From positions 1-19,350 of the forward strand of contig CAVXNJ010000007.1 of NCBI GenBank assembly GCA_963763135.1: DNA of 19,350 nt, written 5' to 3'. Positions 1 to 7,173 of this stretch are shown one piece after another; the first letter of the stretch is position 1, and the number at the start of each line of letters is the position of its first letter. Under the pieces are notes generated by a model. That model did no database searches. It saw only the letters and a program-made list of their open reading frames with translations, and was not told the origin of the DNA. This DNA is from JANMZO01 sp963763135. GTDB taxonomy: Bacteria > Actinomycetota > Acidimicrobiia > Acidimicrobiales > JANYDT01. The translations under genes were made by a program, and so were the position numbers.

Positions 1-300
1 TGCCGTGCTGGACTACTGATTCGACGGCATGCCACACGAGTGCGTCGGTCGACGGATGCACGCCGAGCAGGAGCGTTCTATGCCCCACGACAGGGCGAAG
101 CCGACGCACGACCGCATGATCGGGGCTGGCCCGACCAGTCGGGCCATCGGACGGAACCGGGCCATGGCCCTGCTGTACGGCCGGTGCGCGTGCAGCAGAT
201 GATGACCGAAACGCCAATCTCGTCGGCGGCCTGCCAGCCGGCGGCGTCACCGCCTGGGTTATCCGCAGTTCGCCGGCCGTGTCGCGCCGGCGCTGCACGC
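1..300 (-). other. Out-of-frame remainder of the pyruvate kinase C-terminal domain
   Basis: Reading the minus strand in shifting frames restores a credible pyruvate kinase allosteric domain. RDTAGELRITQAVT appears in one frame (about 285-246), then AADEIGVSVIICCTRTGRTA in the original frame (about 235-172). MARFRPMARLVGPAPIMRS and GFALSWGIE follow in a third frame (about 168-76), and LLLGVHPSTDALVWHAVES in the next (about 74-18), still open at base 1. This needs four single-base-equivalent indels, near 297-300, 241-246, 168-173 and 72-76. The third lies in a GGG run. Either the contig end has low sequence quality or the gene is decaying. The clustering at the edge and the absence of frame breaks elsewhere favour sequence error. 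Confidence 0.8.
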
Positions 301-1331
301 GCCCAAGCGGGCACCCCAACCCCGGTAGTCGGCGCCCTGTTCAGCGTGCTGATGATGCGGGCCATGGTCCGGATCACTTCGACCGGGTGATCACCGATTG
401 CCGTTTCCCCGGAAAGCATGACGGCGTCGGTTCCGTCGAACACGGCGTTGGCCACGTCGCTCACTTCGGCGCGCGTCGGCTGGGGCGCCCGAATCATCGA
501 CTCCAGCATCTGGGTCGCGGTGATCACCGGAACGCCAGCTTCGACACAGGCCCGAATGATGGACTTCTGAAGGTGGGGAACGCTCTCCAACGGGCATTCA
601 ATGCCCAGATCCCCACGGGCCACCATGACCGCATCGGTCACTTCGAGGATGGCGGCGAGATCGTCGACGGCCGCCTGGGTCTCGATCTTCGCGATCAGCG
701 ACGGTCCGTTCGGCCCGGAAACCTCGCGGGCCCGCAGAATGTCAGATGCGTTGCGCACGAACGATATCGCTGCGAAATCGACACCGGCCTTTGTCATGGT
801 TTCGAGCATGACGAGGTCCTCTTCGGTAGGCGCCTGCAGCCGCGACCGCTCGCTCGGAATGTGCACACCGGGTCGGCCGCGCACCCGGCCCGCCGTGAGG
901 ACCTGAGCGGTGATGTAACCCGGCCCGGCGTCGACGACCGCCATGGTGATTTCGCCGTCGCCCAGGATCAGCCGGTCACCGACGCCGACGTCCTGCAGAA
1001 GCGTGTCGTAATCAACGTGAAGCACATCGGCCGAACTCGGGTCGTTGCCGGGCTTCAGGTTGATTCGCATCCCAACCGTGAGATCGAGCCCCTCCGGCCC
1101 GAAGTCACCCGATCGGATCTTCGGACCGGGTAGGTCGGCGAGCACCGCGACAACCCGTCCGGCCTTGGACGCCGCAGCCCGGATGTCAGTTAGCCGGGTC
1201 AGGTGTTCTTCGACATGCCCGTGGGAGAGGTTCAGGCGGAACATGTCGACACCCGCCTCGATCATGGCCACGAGCGTCTCGGGCGCCTGCGATGCCGGTC
1301 CCACCGTCGCTACGATCTTCGTCCGCTTCAT
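78..1331 (-). CDS. pyk: Pyruvate kinase, C-terminal end disrupted by frameshifts
   Basis: Catalyses the last step of glycolysis in the cytoplasm, phosphoenolpyruvate plus ADP to pyruvate plus ATP. The N-terminal three quarters are intact and carry family signatures in order: start KIVATVGPAS, the substrate/K+ loop FRLNLSHG, DLPGPKIR, the catalytic-lysine segment SLIAKIE, VARGDLGIE, TATQMLESM and the PTRAEVSDVANAV/DGTDAVMLSGETA block. The ATG at 1331 is the natural family start. The frame as read gives 417 residues and ends at 78, against about 470 usual. From about residue 340 the reading becomes partly nonsensical, and the missing C-terminal domain can be read in other frames down to base 1 (see the next entry). 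The gene therefore runs off the left edge. Identity is certain; whether the real gene is intact is not. Confidence 0.93.
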   Translation of the reverse strand: MKRTKIVATVGPASQAPETLVAMIEAGVDMFRLNLSHGHVEEHLTRLTDIRAAASKAGRVVAVLADLPGPKIRSGDFGPEGLDLTVGMRINLKPGNDPSSADVLHVDYDTLLQDVGVGDRLILGDGEITMAVVDAGPGYITAQVLTAGRVRGRPGVHIPSERSRLQAPTEEDLVMLETMTKAGVDFAAISFVRNASDILRAREVSGPNGPSLIAKIETQAAVDDLAAILEVTDAVMVARGDLGIECPLESVPHLQKSIIRACVEAGVPVITATQMLESMIRAPQPTRAEVSDVANAVFDGTDAVMLSGETAIGDHPVEVIRTMARIISTLNRAPTTGVGVPAWARAAPARHGRRTADNPGGDAAGWQAADEIGVSVIICCTRTGRTAGPWPGSVRWPDWSGQPRSCGRASASPCRGA

Positions 1332-1338
1332 GGGAGAA

Positions 1339-1344
1339 ACAGTA
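1339..1344 (-). promoter_or_regulatory. Candidate -10 element for a leaderless pyk transcript
   Basis: On the minus strand the hexamer TACTGT (TAnnnT pattern) ends seven bases before the pyk ATG, and no Shine-Dalgarno sequence lies between them. That spacing is what a leaderless actinobacterial mRNA would show. No convincing -35 is visible. This is inference from spacing only. Confidence 0.35.
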
Positions 1345-1416
1345 GGCCCCGGCGGTTTCGTCGGCGCGCAACCGACGCGAGCCCAAACTCCGGGCGGGGC
1401 CCGCTTGGTCAGTCGG

Positions 1417-2040
1417 TCAGGAAACCGCTAGCCGGATGGTGCGCGCTGCGTTGTCGGACTGTGTGATCGTGAGGTCCGGTCGTGCGGTGGAAAAGTATGT
1501 GCGCAGAGTAATGAAGTCGTGCTCACTGAGCAGGATATGGTCAGCGGTGCCGTCGACATGACGAAGCGCGATCGCATAGCGATCCTTCATCTTGGGCTTC
1601 GACTCGACGTGGATGGCCGATAGCAACATGGGGTCGTCGATGGCGGCGAGAACCTTCGAGTCCTGCCGCGCGAGTCGCTTGCCCATGATCGTGAACGGGA
1701 TGGCCGCGAGAAGCGCAAGACCGCCGGCCAGGAATGCGAGCAACTGCGGGGTTCCATGGTTTGCGAGGCCCACGCCCAGACCGGCGACCGCCACGATGAA
1801 GATGACGCCGGCCCGTTGACCGAGCCGGAGTCCGTGCTGGATGACGAGCTTCCGGCAGGCCTTCTGTTCATCAGTGCGGTTGGGGTTGGCAACGGCGGTC
1901 ATGCCCGAGATATCGGCAGGCGAACAGGTCGACTTAAGTTCCTCCGGAAGGCCCGACGTAGTCGGAGTGGTGCTCCCTGCGGTCGCACGGTTTGGAGTTC
2001 CGTCGAAGCGAGGCGGCTTCGCTCGCCGCTTGGACGGCAT
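1417..2040 (-). CDS. Hypothetical small membrane protein with two transmembrane helices
   Basis: I do not recognise this family. The 207-residue reading has a basic, low-complexity first 46 residues. Two hydrophobic helices follow, around residues 75-92 (AGVIFIVAVAGLGVGLAN) and 100-121 (LLAFLAGGLALLAAIPFTIM). A soluble C-terminal domain of about 80 residues comes last (SKVLAAIDDPMLLSAIHVES to IRLAVS). The short loop between the helices suggests a hairpin with both ends on the same, probably cytoplasmic, side. The start is uncertain: an internal ATG at 1902 (MTAVANPNRTDEQ) would give 161 residues and leave both helices intact, and neither start has a good ribosome site. The gene lies 85 bp upstream of pyk on the same strand and is divergent from the molybdoenzyme. 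No function is inferred. Confidence 0.72.
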   Translation of the reverse strand: MPSKRRAKPPRFDGTPNRATAGSTTPTTSGLPEELKSTCSPADISGMTAVANPNRTDEQKACRKLVIQHGLRLGQRAGVIFIVAVAGLGVGLANHGTPQLLAFLAGGLALLAAIPFTIMGKRLARQDSKVLAAIDDPMLLSAIHVESKPKMKDRYAIALRHVDGTADHILLSEHDFITLRTYFSTARPDLTITQSDNAARTIRLAVS

Positions 2041-2091
2041 CGTCTCGGCTGGCGCCTCGTCGATGGTGGAAGTCGTTTATCGTCGAAGGCT

Positions 2092-4182
2092 ATGACGAAG
2101 ACGGTTCACGGTGTCTGCCATCACGATTGCCCCGATTCCTGCGGTTGGACGGTGACGGTCGAGGGGACCGTGAGCGGGTACGTTGCGACGAAGTTGCGTG
2201 GAAATCCGGCCCACCCGTTCTCCCAGGGCGAGCTGTGTCCGAAGGTCAACCGTTTCCTGGAGCGGGTCTATTCTCCCGATCGGGTGCTCACCCCGCTGCA
2301 GCGCACGGGTCCCAAGGGAGCCGGAGCGTTTGCGCCGATATCGTGGAACGCCGCCCTCGATGTGATTTCGGAGCGACTGACGCGGATCGTGGGCACCTAT
2401 GGGGGAGAGGCGGTGGCACCGTTCTCCTCGGCGGGGAACCAGAGCGTGTTGGCGCTCAACGCTCACCAGCGGTTCATGGCCCGAATCGGCGCCAGTCGCC
2501 AGGTCGACTCGGTCTGCGGTGCAACGGCCGGGGCCGGACTCGCGATCACCTTCGGATCACCGAAGGGCGCGGAACCCGTCGAACTACGGCACGCGAAGTG
2601 CGTTGTGCTCTGGGGCACCAACACCCGGCTGACCAACCGGCACCTCTGGCCGTTCGTCGAGGAGGCCCGGGCCAAGGGCGCCATGATCATCTGCATCGAT
2701 CCGTTGAAGACGATGACCGCGGAATCGGCCGACTGGCACATTCAACCCCGACCCGGCACCGATGTTGCCCTCATGCTCGGCCTGGTGAACCTGTTCATCC
2801 GCAACGGACACGTCGACCGAGATTACGTCGACCGCTACAGCGTCGGCTTCGATGAACTCGCTGCGGAAGCCGCCGGATGGGATGTGGCGCGGACCGCCGA
2901 CGTGTGCGGACTTCCGGTTGAAGACGTCGAACGACTGGCCACGACGCTGGGAACCACACCACCTGTGCACTTTCGTACGCTGATCGGAGCAGAGCACCGC
3001 GAACAGGGTGCCACGTTCTTTCGGATGATCGCGTGTCTGCCGGTCGTGCTCGGATCGTGGCGCCATCGCGGTGGTGGCGTATCACGGTCGGTCGGCACCT
3101 ATACGGAGTCCACGATGAGTTCGATCGCACCGGTGTCGTGGCCTGAAGGCCCGAGATCCAGGTCACTGTCGATGAACCAGATCGGCCGCTGGCTCAACGA
3201 CCCCGAACTCGATCCGCCGGTGAAGGCGCTCATCGTATGGAGCGCGAACCCGGTCGTCACCATCCCCAACGCCGAGGCCACCCGCCGCGGGCTCGAGCGC
3301 GAGGACCTGTTCATGGTCTCCCATGAGCAGTTCATCACCGACACCGCCCGCTACGCCGACATCATTCTTCCGGCCACCACGCAGATCGAGGCCTCCGACG
3401 TCGTTCCGTCCTGGGGTTCGATGCACCTGAACTGGAATCAAGCCGCCATCGAGCCGCTCGGAGAAGCGGTGTCGAACACCGAACTGTTTCGTCGGCTCAG
3501 TCGAGCCATGGGATTCAGCGAACCCGAGCACTACCTGACCGACGAGGATCTTTTGGCCAACGCATTTTCCGACACCGCAGCACTGGGGCCGATCACCCTC
3601 GACGCATTGCGCGACGCCGGGACACTCCGGATCGATCTTCCCGAAGACTTCCGGCCCTATGCGCACGGAGGTTTTGCGACCGGTTCGGGCAAGGCGGAGT
3701 TGGCGTCGTCGCGGTTGGAAAGCCTTGGTCTCGGTCGGGTGCCGACGTTTCAGGAGCCCGAACCCGATGCTCTTCATCCGTTGGTGCTCATGACGCCGAA
3801 GATCCACACGCGCTTCCTGAACTCTTCGTATGCGCACTTACCAAACCATGGCGGTCGGGAGGGTGAGCCCTTTGTCGAGTTGTCGGAGTCCGACGCGTTG
3901 GCCCGTGGCGTGACCGACGGTGATCTCGTTGACGTGTTCAACGCCCGGGCCACGGTGCGACTGCCGGTGCGCATCGGCACCACCGTTCGGCCCGGCCTCG
4001 TAATCGTCCCCTACGGATGGCACACGGCCGCCCATCCCGACGGCAAGTCGGCCAACGCGCTGACGAGCGACACGCTGGTGAACTGGGGCGGTGGCGTGGC
4101 GTTCAGCGACACGAGGGTCGAAGTCAGACGCGTCGACGCCGCTGTCGGTGCCCCTGTCGATGCTGCGGTCAGCCCCGCGTAA
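2092..4182 (+). CDS. Molybdopterin-dependent oxidoreductase (DMSO reductase superfamily)
   Basis: A 696-residue catalytic subunit that would bind bis-MGD molybdenum (or tungsten) cofactor and one 4Fe-4S cluster. The cluster ligands are C9, C13, C17 and C49 (C-x3-C-x3-C-x31-C), followed by the LCPK motif. C142 in VDSVCGATAG lies where this superfamily places its metal-ligand residue, so a Cys-ligated metal is plausible. The C-terminal 120 residues form the molydopterin-dinucleotide-binding barrel (LMTPKIHTRFLNSSY, NHGGREGEPFVEL, GLVIVPYGWH). The reading frame is open further upstream, but homology to the family begins at the ATG at 2092, with GAAGG just before it. No Tat signal precedes the cluster motif, so a cytoplasmic enzyme is likely. 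No Fe-S or membrane partner subunit lies beside it. Its 3' end overlaps the convergent TetR gene by 14 bp. The substrate is unknown. Confidence 0.93.
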   Translation: MTKTVHGVCHHDCPDSCGWTVTVEGTVSGYVATKLRGNPAHPFSQGELCPKVNRFLERVYSPDRVLTPLQRTGPKGAGAFAPISWNAALDVISERLTRIVGTYGGEAVAPFSSAGNQSVLALNAHQRFMARIGASRQVDSVCGATAGAGLAITFGSPKGAEPVELRHAKCVVLWGTNTRLTNRHLWPFVEEARAKGAMIICIDPLKTMTAESADWHIQPRPGTDVALMLGLVNLFIRNGHVDRDYVDRYSVGFDELAAEAAGWDVARTADVCGLPVEDVERLATTLGTTPPVHFRTLIGAEHREQGATFFRMIACLPVVLGSWRHRGGGVSRSVGTYTESTMSSIAPVSWPEGPRSRSLSMNQIGRWLNDPELDPPVKALIVWSANPVVTIPNAEATRRGLEREDLFMVSHEQFITDTARYADIILPATTQIEASDVVPSWGSMHLNWNQAAIEPLGEAVSNTELFRRLSRAMGFSEPEHYLTDEDLLANAFSDTAALGPITLDALRDAGTLRIDLPEDFRPYAHGGFATGSGKAELASSRLESLGLGRVPTFQEPEPDALHPLVLMTPKIHTRFLNSSYAHLPNHGGREGEPFVELSESDALARGVTDGDLVDVFNARATVRLPVRIGTTVRPGLVIVPYGWHTAAHPDGKSANALTSDTLVNWGGGVAFSDTRVEVRRVDAAVGAPVDAAVSPA

Positions 4183-4780
4183 GCCCGGCCACCAAGGCCT
4201 TCAGCGCCGCTTCGAAAGCTCGCGTGTTGGCGCCGCTGCTGTCGGTAACTCCCTCAGGCCCGGAGTTGGTGAGTTGCAGTGCGACGAGGCCGTGGACCGT
4301 CGCCCAGCAGACATGGGCGACGGTGCCCACATCCGAGTTTCTCAACTCGCCGTTTGATTTGGAGTGTTCGATCGCTGCCAACAGTGAGGCGTACGCGCCC
4401 GCGGCCGCATCGGCCGCTTCGGTGCTTGGCGTGTGGTCCGGGATCACGTTGAAGAACATCAGCTGGTAGTGGGCCGGATGGGCGAGCGCCCACTTCCGGT
4501 ACGCCCGAGCCTGGCCCACCAACTGACCAAGTGGCCCCTTGGCCGGACGGGACCGCTTCAGCGAGGTGCCGAAGCTCTCGAACGCCTCGATCCACAACGC
4601 GTCGACCAAGCCGTCCTTGCCGCCGAACCAGGTGTAGACGCCGATGGTCGAACATCCGGCCGCCGCGGCCACGCGTCGCACCGTCAGGGCGTGGTGACCC
4701 TGTTCGGTGAGGATCGTCAGTGCCGCGTCGAGAATGGCGCGGCGTGAATGGTCGTCGCCAATTCCGTTCATTGCGGACAT
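4169..4780 (-). CDS. TetR/AcrR-family transcriptional regulator
   Basis: A 203-residue one-component repressor type. Residues 13-62 form the DNA-binding domain: RRAILDAALTILTEQG, then the helix-turn-helix LTVRRVAAAAGCSTIGVYTWF, then GGKDGLVDALW. The rest is a helical ligand/dimer domain of the kind with HPAHYQLMF and a later HVCWATVHGLVALQL segment, typical of TetR proteins with a WHG-like C-terminal domain. It is divergent from the carotenoid-oxygenase gene with 115 bp between the starts. A strong palindrome lies in that gap, so it probably controls that gene and itself. A second in-frame ATG at 4771 could be the true start. The ligand is unknown; an apocarotenoid or stilbene-like compound is a guess from the neighbour. 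Confidence 0.92.
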   Translation of the reverse strand: MSAMNGIGDDHSRRAILDAALTILTEQGHHALTVRRVAAAAGCSTIGVYTWFGGKDGLVDALWIEAFESFGTSLKRSRPAKGPLGQLVGQARAYRKWALAHPAHYQLMFFNVIPDHTPSTEAADAAAGAYASLLAAIEHSKSNGELRNSDVGTVAHVCWATVHGLVALQLTNSGPEGVTDSSGANTRAFEAALKALVAGLTRG

Positions 4781-4813
4781 TCTGCTTGACGATCGGACGG
4801 GTGTGATGCACCA

Positions 4814-4845
4814 TGTTGCATAACAGTGTTATGGCAACACTGTTA
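4814..4845. promoter_or_regulatory. Compound palindromic operator between tetR and the carotenoid oxygenase gene
   Basis: Two overlapping dyads are visible. The first has perfect 10-bp arms TAACAGTGTT (4821-4830) and AACACTGTTA (4836-4845) around a 5-bp spacer. The second has CATAACA (4819-4825) and TGTTATG (4827-4833) around a single G, flanked by TGTTG (4814-4818) and CAACA (4835-4839), which are also inverted copies. The site sits 32-63 bp upstream of the TetR start and 51-82 bp upstream of the oxygenase start. TTGACG at 4786-4791 may be a -35 for the rightward gene. Binding by the adjacent TetR is inferred from position. Confidence 0.75.
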
Positions 4846-4895
4846 CCTGTATCGCCGTCCACGTCATTGCATCAACGACCCGTTCCGAGGACTTC

Positions 4896-6257
4896 ATGAG
4901 CATCTATCTTGAGACAAACTTCGCCCCCGTTTCCGGTGAAGTGACGGCACTTGATCTTCCGGTGATCGGCGCGATCCCGAAGGAACTCGAGGGCCGCTTG
5001 CTTCGCAACGGACCGAATCCGATCGGCCGCGTCGACCCGCTTGAACACCATTGGTTCCTGGGCGACGGAATGGTTCACGGCCTGCGGCTCCGAGACGGAA
5101 AGGTCGAGTGGTACCGCAACCGGTATGTCGGCTCCGACGCCGTCGCCGAGCACTTCGGGCGGCCGATCAGCGGACCGAACTGGGCCGGTAACCCGAGCGG
5201 CCCCAACACGAACGTCGGCGGCTTCGCTGGCACCACGTGGGCGATGGTCGAGGCCGGCGGAACGCCGGTCGAGTTGACCTACGAGCTGGAGACGGTGGCC
5301 CGGAACGACTTCTACGGAACGCTCCCGGGCGCGTTCACCGCTCATCCGAAAGTCGACCCCGACACCGGCGAGATGCACGCCGTCGCCTACGCGGCCGGAA
5401 AGTGGCTCGACCATGTGCAATACATCGTGGTGGGCACCGATGGCCGGGTCCGCAAGACCGTCGATGTCCCGATGGGAATGTCGATGGTGCACGACATGTC
5501 GCTCACGCAGAAGTACGCGGTGGTCTACGACCTTCCAGTCACCGTGGACCTCAACGAGGCATTTGCCGGGAAGCGCTTTCCGTTCCGCTGGACGCCGGAG
5601 TACGGTGCCCGCGTCGGTCTGCTGCCCCGTGAAGGAACGGCCGCCGACATTGTCTGGGTCGACGTTCCGATCAGCTATGCGTATCACCCCCTGAACGCGT
5701 TCGACCGGCCCGACGGATCTGTCGTGATCGACCTGTGCGTCTACGACAAGATGTTTGACCAGGATCGCAACGGACCCTTCGGTGACTGTCTCGCCCGGCT
5801 GGAGCGCTGGGAGGTCAATCCCGCGCTGCGCAAGACCAGCGTGACGGTCATAGATGCCACCGGCCAGGAGTTCCCGCGACACGCCCATCGGGTCGGCACG
5901 AAGGAGCATCGCTACGGGTACTGCTCCGAAGTGCTCACCGACGGCGCCGGGTCCTATGCATTCGGAGCCACCCTGAAGCACGACCTCGCGACGGGCCAGC
6001 GCACATCCTTCAGCTACGGGCCGGGTCGCGGCGGTGGCGAGCCCGTCTTCGTGGCCCGTGAAGGATCCACGGCCGAAGACGACGGTTGGCTCATGGTCTT
6101 CTCCTACGCAAACGACGGCTCCGAGGCGAGTTTCGTTGTGCTCGACGCCCAGGATGTGACCCGAGGCCCGATCGCCGAAGTGAAACTTCCCCAACGTGTG
6201 CCGTACGGCTTCCATGGAAACTGGGTGTCGGACCGGTCGGTGCCGCCGGGGGCTTAG
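4896..6257 (+). CDS. Carotenoid oxygenase family dioxygenase (RPE65/lignostilbene dioxygenase type)
   Basis: A 453-residue non-haem iron enzyme that cleaves a C=C bond of carotenoids, apocarotenoids or stilbenes to two carbonyl products. The four iron-binding histidines are all present in family contexts: H150 (FTAHPKVD), H199 (SMVHDMSLT), H264 (AYHPLNAF) and H440 (YGFHGNWV). The N-terminal signature LEGRLLRNGPNPIG and HHWFLGDGMVHGLRL is intact, and the length is normal for bacterial members. No signal peptide is seen, so it is probably cytoplasmic. The ATG at 4896 follows GAGG at 4887-4890. It is divergent from a TetR gene across a palindromic operator. No carotenoid biosynthesis gene lies nearby, so substrate catabolism is at least as likely as pigment processing. 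The substrate cannot be assigned. Confidence 0.95.
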   Translation: MSIYLETNFAPVSGEVTALDLPVIGAIPKELEGRLLRNGPNPIGRVDPLEHHWFLGDGMVHGLRLRDGKVEWYRNRYVGSDAVAEHFGRPISGPNWAGNPSGPNTNVGGFAGTTWAMVEAGGTPVELTYELETVARNDFYGTLPGAFTAHPKVDPDTGEMHAVAYAAGKWLDHVQYIVVGTDGRVRKTVDVPMGMSMVHDMSLTQKYAVVYDLPVTVDLNEAFAGKRFPFRWTPEYGARVGLLPREGTAADIVWVDVPISYAYHPLNAFDRPDGSVVIDLCVYDKMFDQDRNGPFGDCLARLERWEVNPALRKTSVTVIDATGQEFPRHAHRVGTKEHRYGYCSEVLTDGAGSYAFGATLKHDLATGQRTSFSYGPGRGGGEPVFVAREGSTAEDDGWLMVFSYANDGSEASFVVLDAQDVTRGPIAEVKLPQRVPYGFHGNWVSDRSVPPGA

Positions 6258-6285
6258 CGCCCACAGCCGCGTTGCGTGCCGGGAT

Positions 6286-6326
6286 TGTGTGCGTTTCCTT
6301 AGACCGGGTGTAAGGATTTGCACACA
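6286..6326. terminator. Intergenic hairpin between convergent genes (dispersed repeat copy 1)
   Basis: The arms TGTGTGCGTTTCCTTA (6286-6301) and TAAGGATTTGCACACA (6311-6326) pair with two internal mismatches around a 9-base loop. The hairpin lies between the convergent ends of the carotenoid oxygenase and TauE genes, so it could stop transcription from both sides. There is no clear T-tract on either strand. A close relative lies at 18891-18933. Confidence 0.7.
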
Positions 6327-6355
6327 TTCGACCTACCTTCGAACCTTCGACCTAC
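6327..6355. repeat. Short direct repeat TTCGACCTAC, two copies 19 bp apart
   Basis: TTCGACCTAC occurs at 6327-6336 and again at 6346-6355, where the second copy includes the TauE stop codon. It lies directly beside the 6286 hairpin. It may be a small slippage duplication; no function is claimed. Confidence 0.5.
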
Positions 6356-7173
6356 TTCGTGATGATGTCGTAGGCGAGCTTGATAATCAGCGCGCATACG
6401 ATCACGAGGAAGACTTTGCGAACCCAGATGGCGCCCTTGCCGATCGCGGCACGGGCGCCTATCTGCGCTCCCGTCGCGTTGGCCGCACCCATCGCGAGGC
6501 CGACGCCGAGGAGCATGTGTCCGTGCGATGCGAACCAGGCGATAGCGGCGAGGTTCGTGGCGGCGTTCACGATCTTGGCCGTGGCGCTTGCTCGCAGGAA
6601 GTCGAGCCCGACCATGCCGACGAGCAGGAACACGAGGAAGCTTCCCGTTCCGGGTCCGATGAACCCGTCGTAGAAGCCGATGGTTGCACCCGCTATGGCC
6701 GTGACGCGCCGACGCGTCTGCGGTGAAAGCTTCTCGGCCGAGTGGGCCCCAAGGGCCGGTCGCCGGAGGACATACAGGAACACGAGCACGAGCGCAACAA
6801 GCACGATCGGCTTCAACTGCGCGCTGCTCACCCGCGACGCGAGCGCGGCACCTCCGAATGATCCGACGGCCGCCAGGGCCGCCATGATCAGTGCCTCGCG
6901 CCGGTCGATCCGGACCTTGCGGTTGTAGATCACGGCGGCCGAGCCGGTTCCCCACACCGACGCGATCTTGTTCGTGCCGAGCAGCGCCACGGTGGGCTGG
7001 AGGGGGAGGATGATCAGCAGGCCCGGGAGCTGGATAAGACCTCCGCCCCCGACGATGGAGTCGACGGCACCGGCGACGAAGGCCGTGGCGATGAGCGCGA
7101 CCCATTGCGCGATTGAGACCGTCGCCGCGAACGTCGTGGCGAGATCGACGTTGGCCAGGTGGGCGACCGTCAC
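6352..7173 (-). CDS. TauE/SafE family sulfite/organosulfonate exporter-like membrane protein
   Basis: A 273-residue polytopic inner-membrane protein with about eight hydrophobic helices in two related halves. The first half carries ATAFVAGAVDSIVGGGGLIQ, the glycine-rich family signature, with FLGTNKIASVWGTGSA-like spacing (LLGTNKIASVWGTGSAA) after it. The second half carries GFYDGFIGPGTGSFL and ATAKIVNAATNLAAI. This is the TauE/SafE/YfcA fold, whose members export sulfite, sulfoacetate or other small anions; substrates of most members are unknown. The start is GTG at 7173, sharing a 4-bp GTGA overlap with the stop of the upstream sugar dehydrogenase. The two are therefore translationally coupled and co-transcribed. 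Its link to sugar oxidation is not obvious; export of an organic acid product would be a guess. Confidence 0.92.
   Translation of the reverse strand: MTVAHLANVDLATTFAATVSIAQWVALIATAFVAGAVDSIVGGGGLIQLPGLLIILPLQPTVALLGTNKIASVWGTGSAAVIYNRKVRIDRREALIMAALAAVGSFGGAALASRVSSAQLKPIVLVALVLVFLYVLRRPALGAHSAEKLSPQTRRRVTAIAGATIGFYDGFIGPGTGSFLVFLLVGMVGLDFLRASATAKIVNAATNLAAIAWFASHGHMLLGVGLAMGAANATGAQIGARAAIGKGAIWVRKVFLVIVCALIIKLAYDIITK

Noticed and set aside
4786..4825. TTGACG with a downstream CATAAC as a full promoter for the carotenoid oxygenase
   Set aside because: Spacing to the best -10-like hexamer is too long (about 27 bp) and nearer hexamers are poor, so I note only the -35-like word in the operator entry.
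4872..6323. 483-codon open frame on the minus strand opposite the carotenoid oxygenase
   Set aside because: It is a shadow of a well-conserved gene with all four iron-binding histidines; the reversed product has no recognisable domain.
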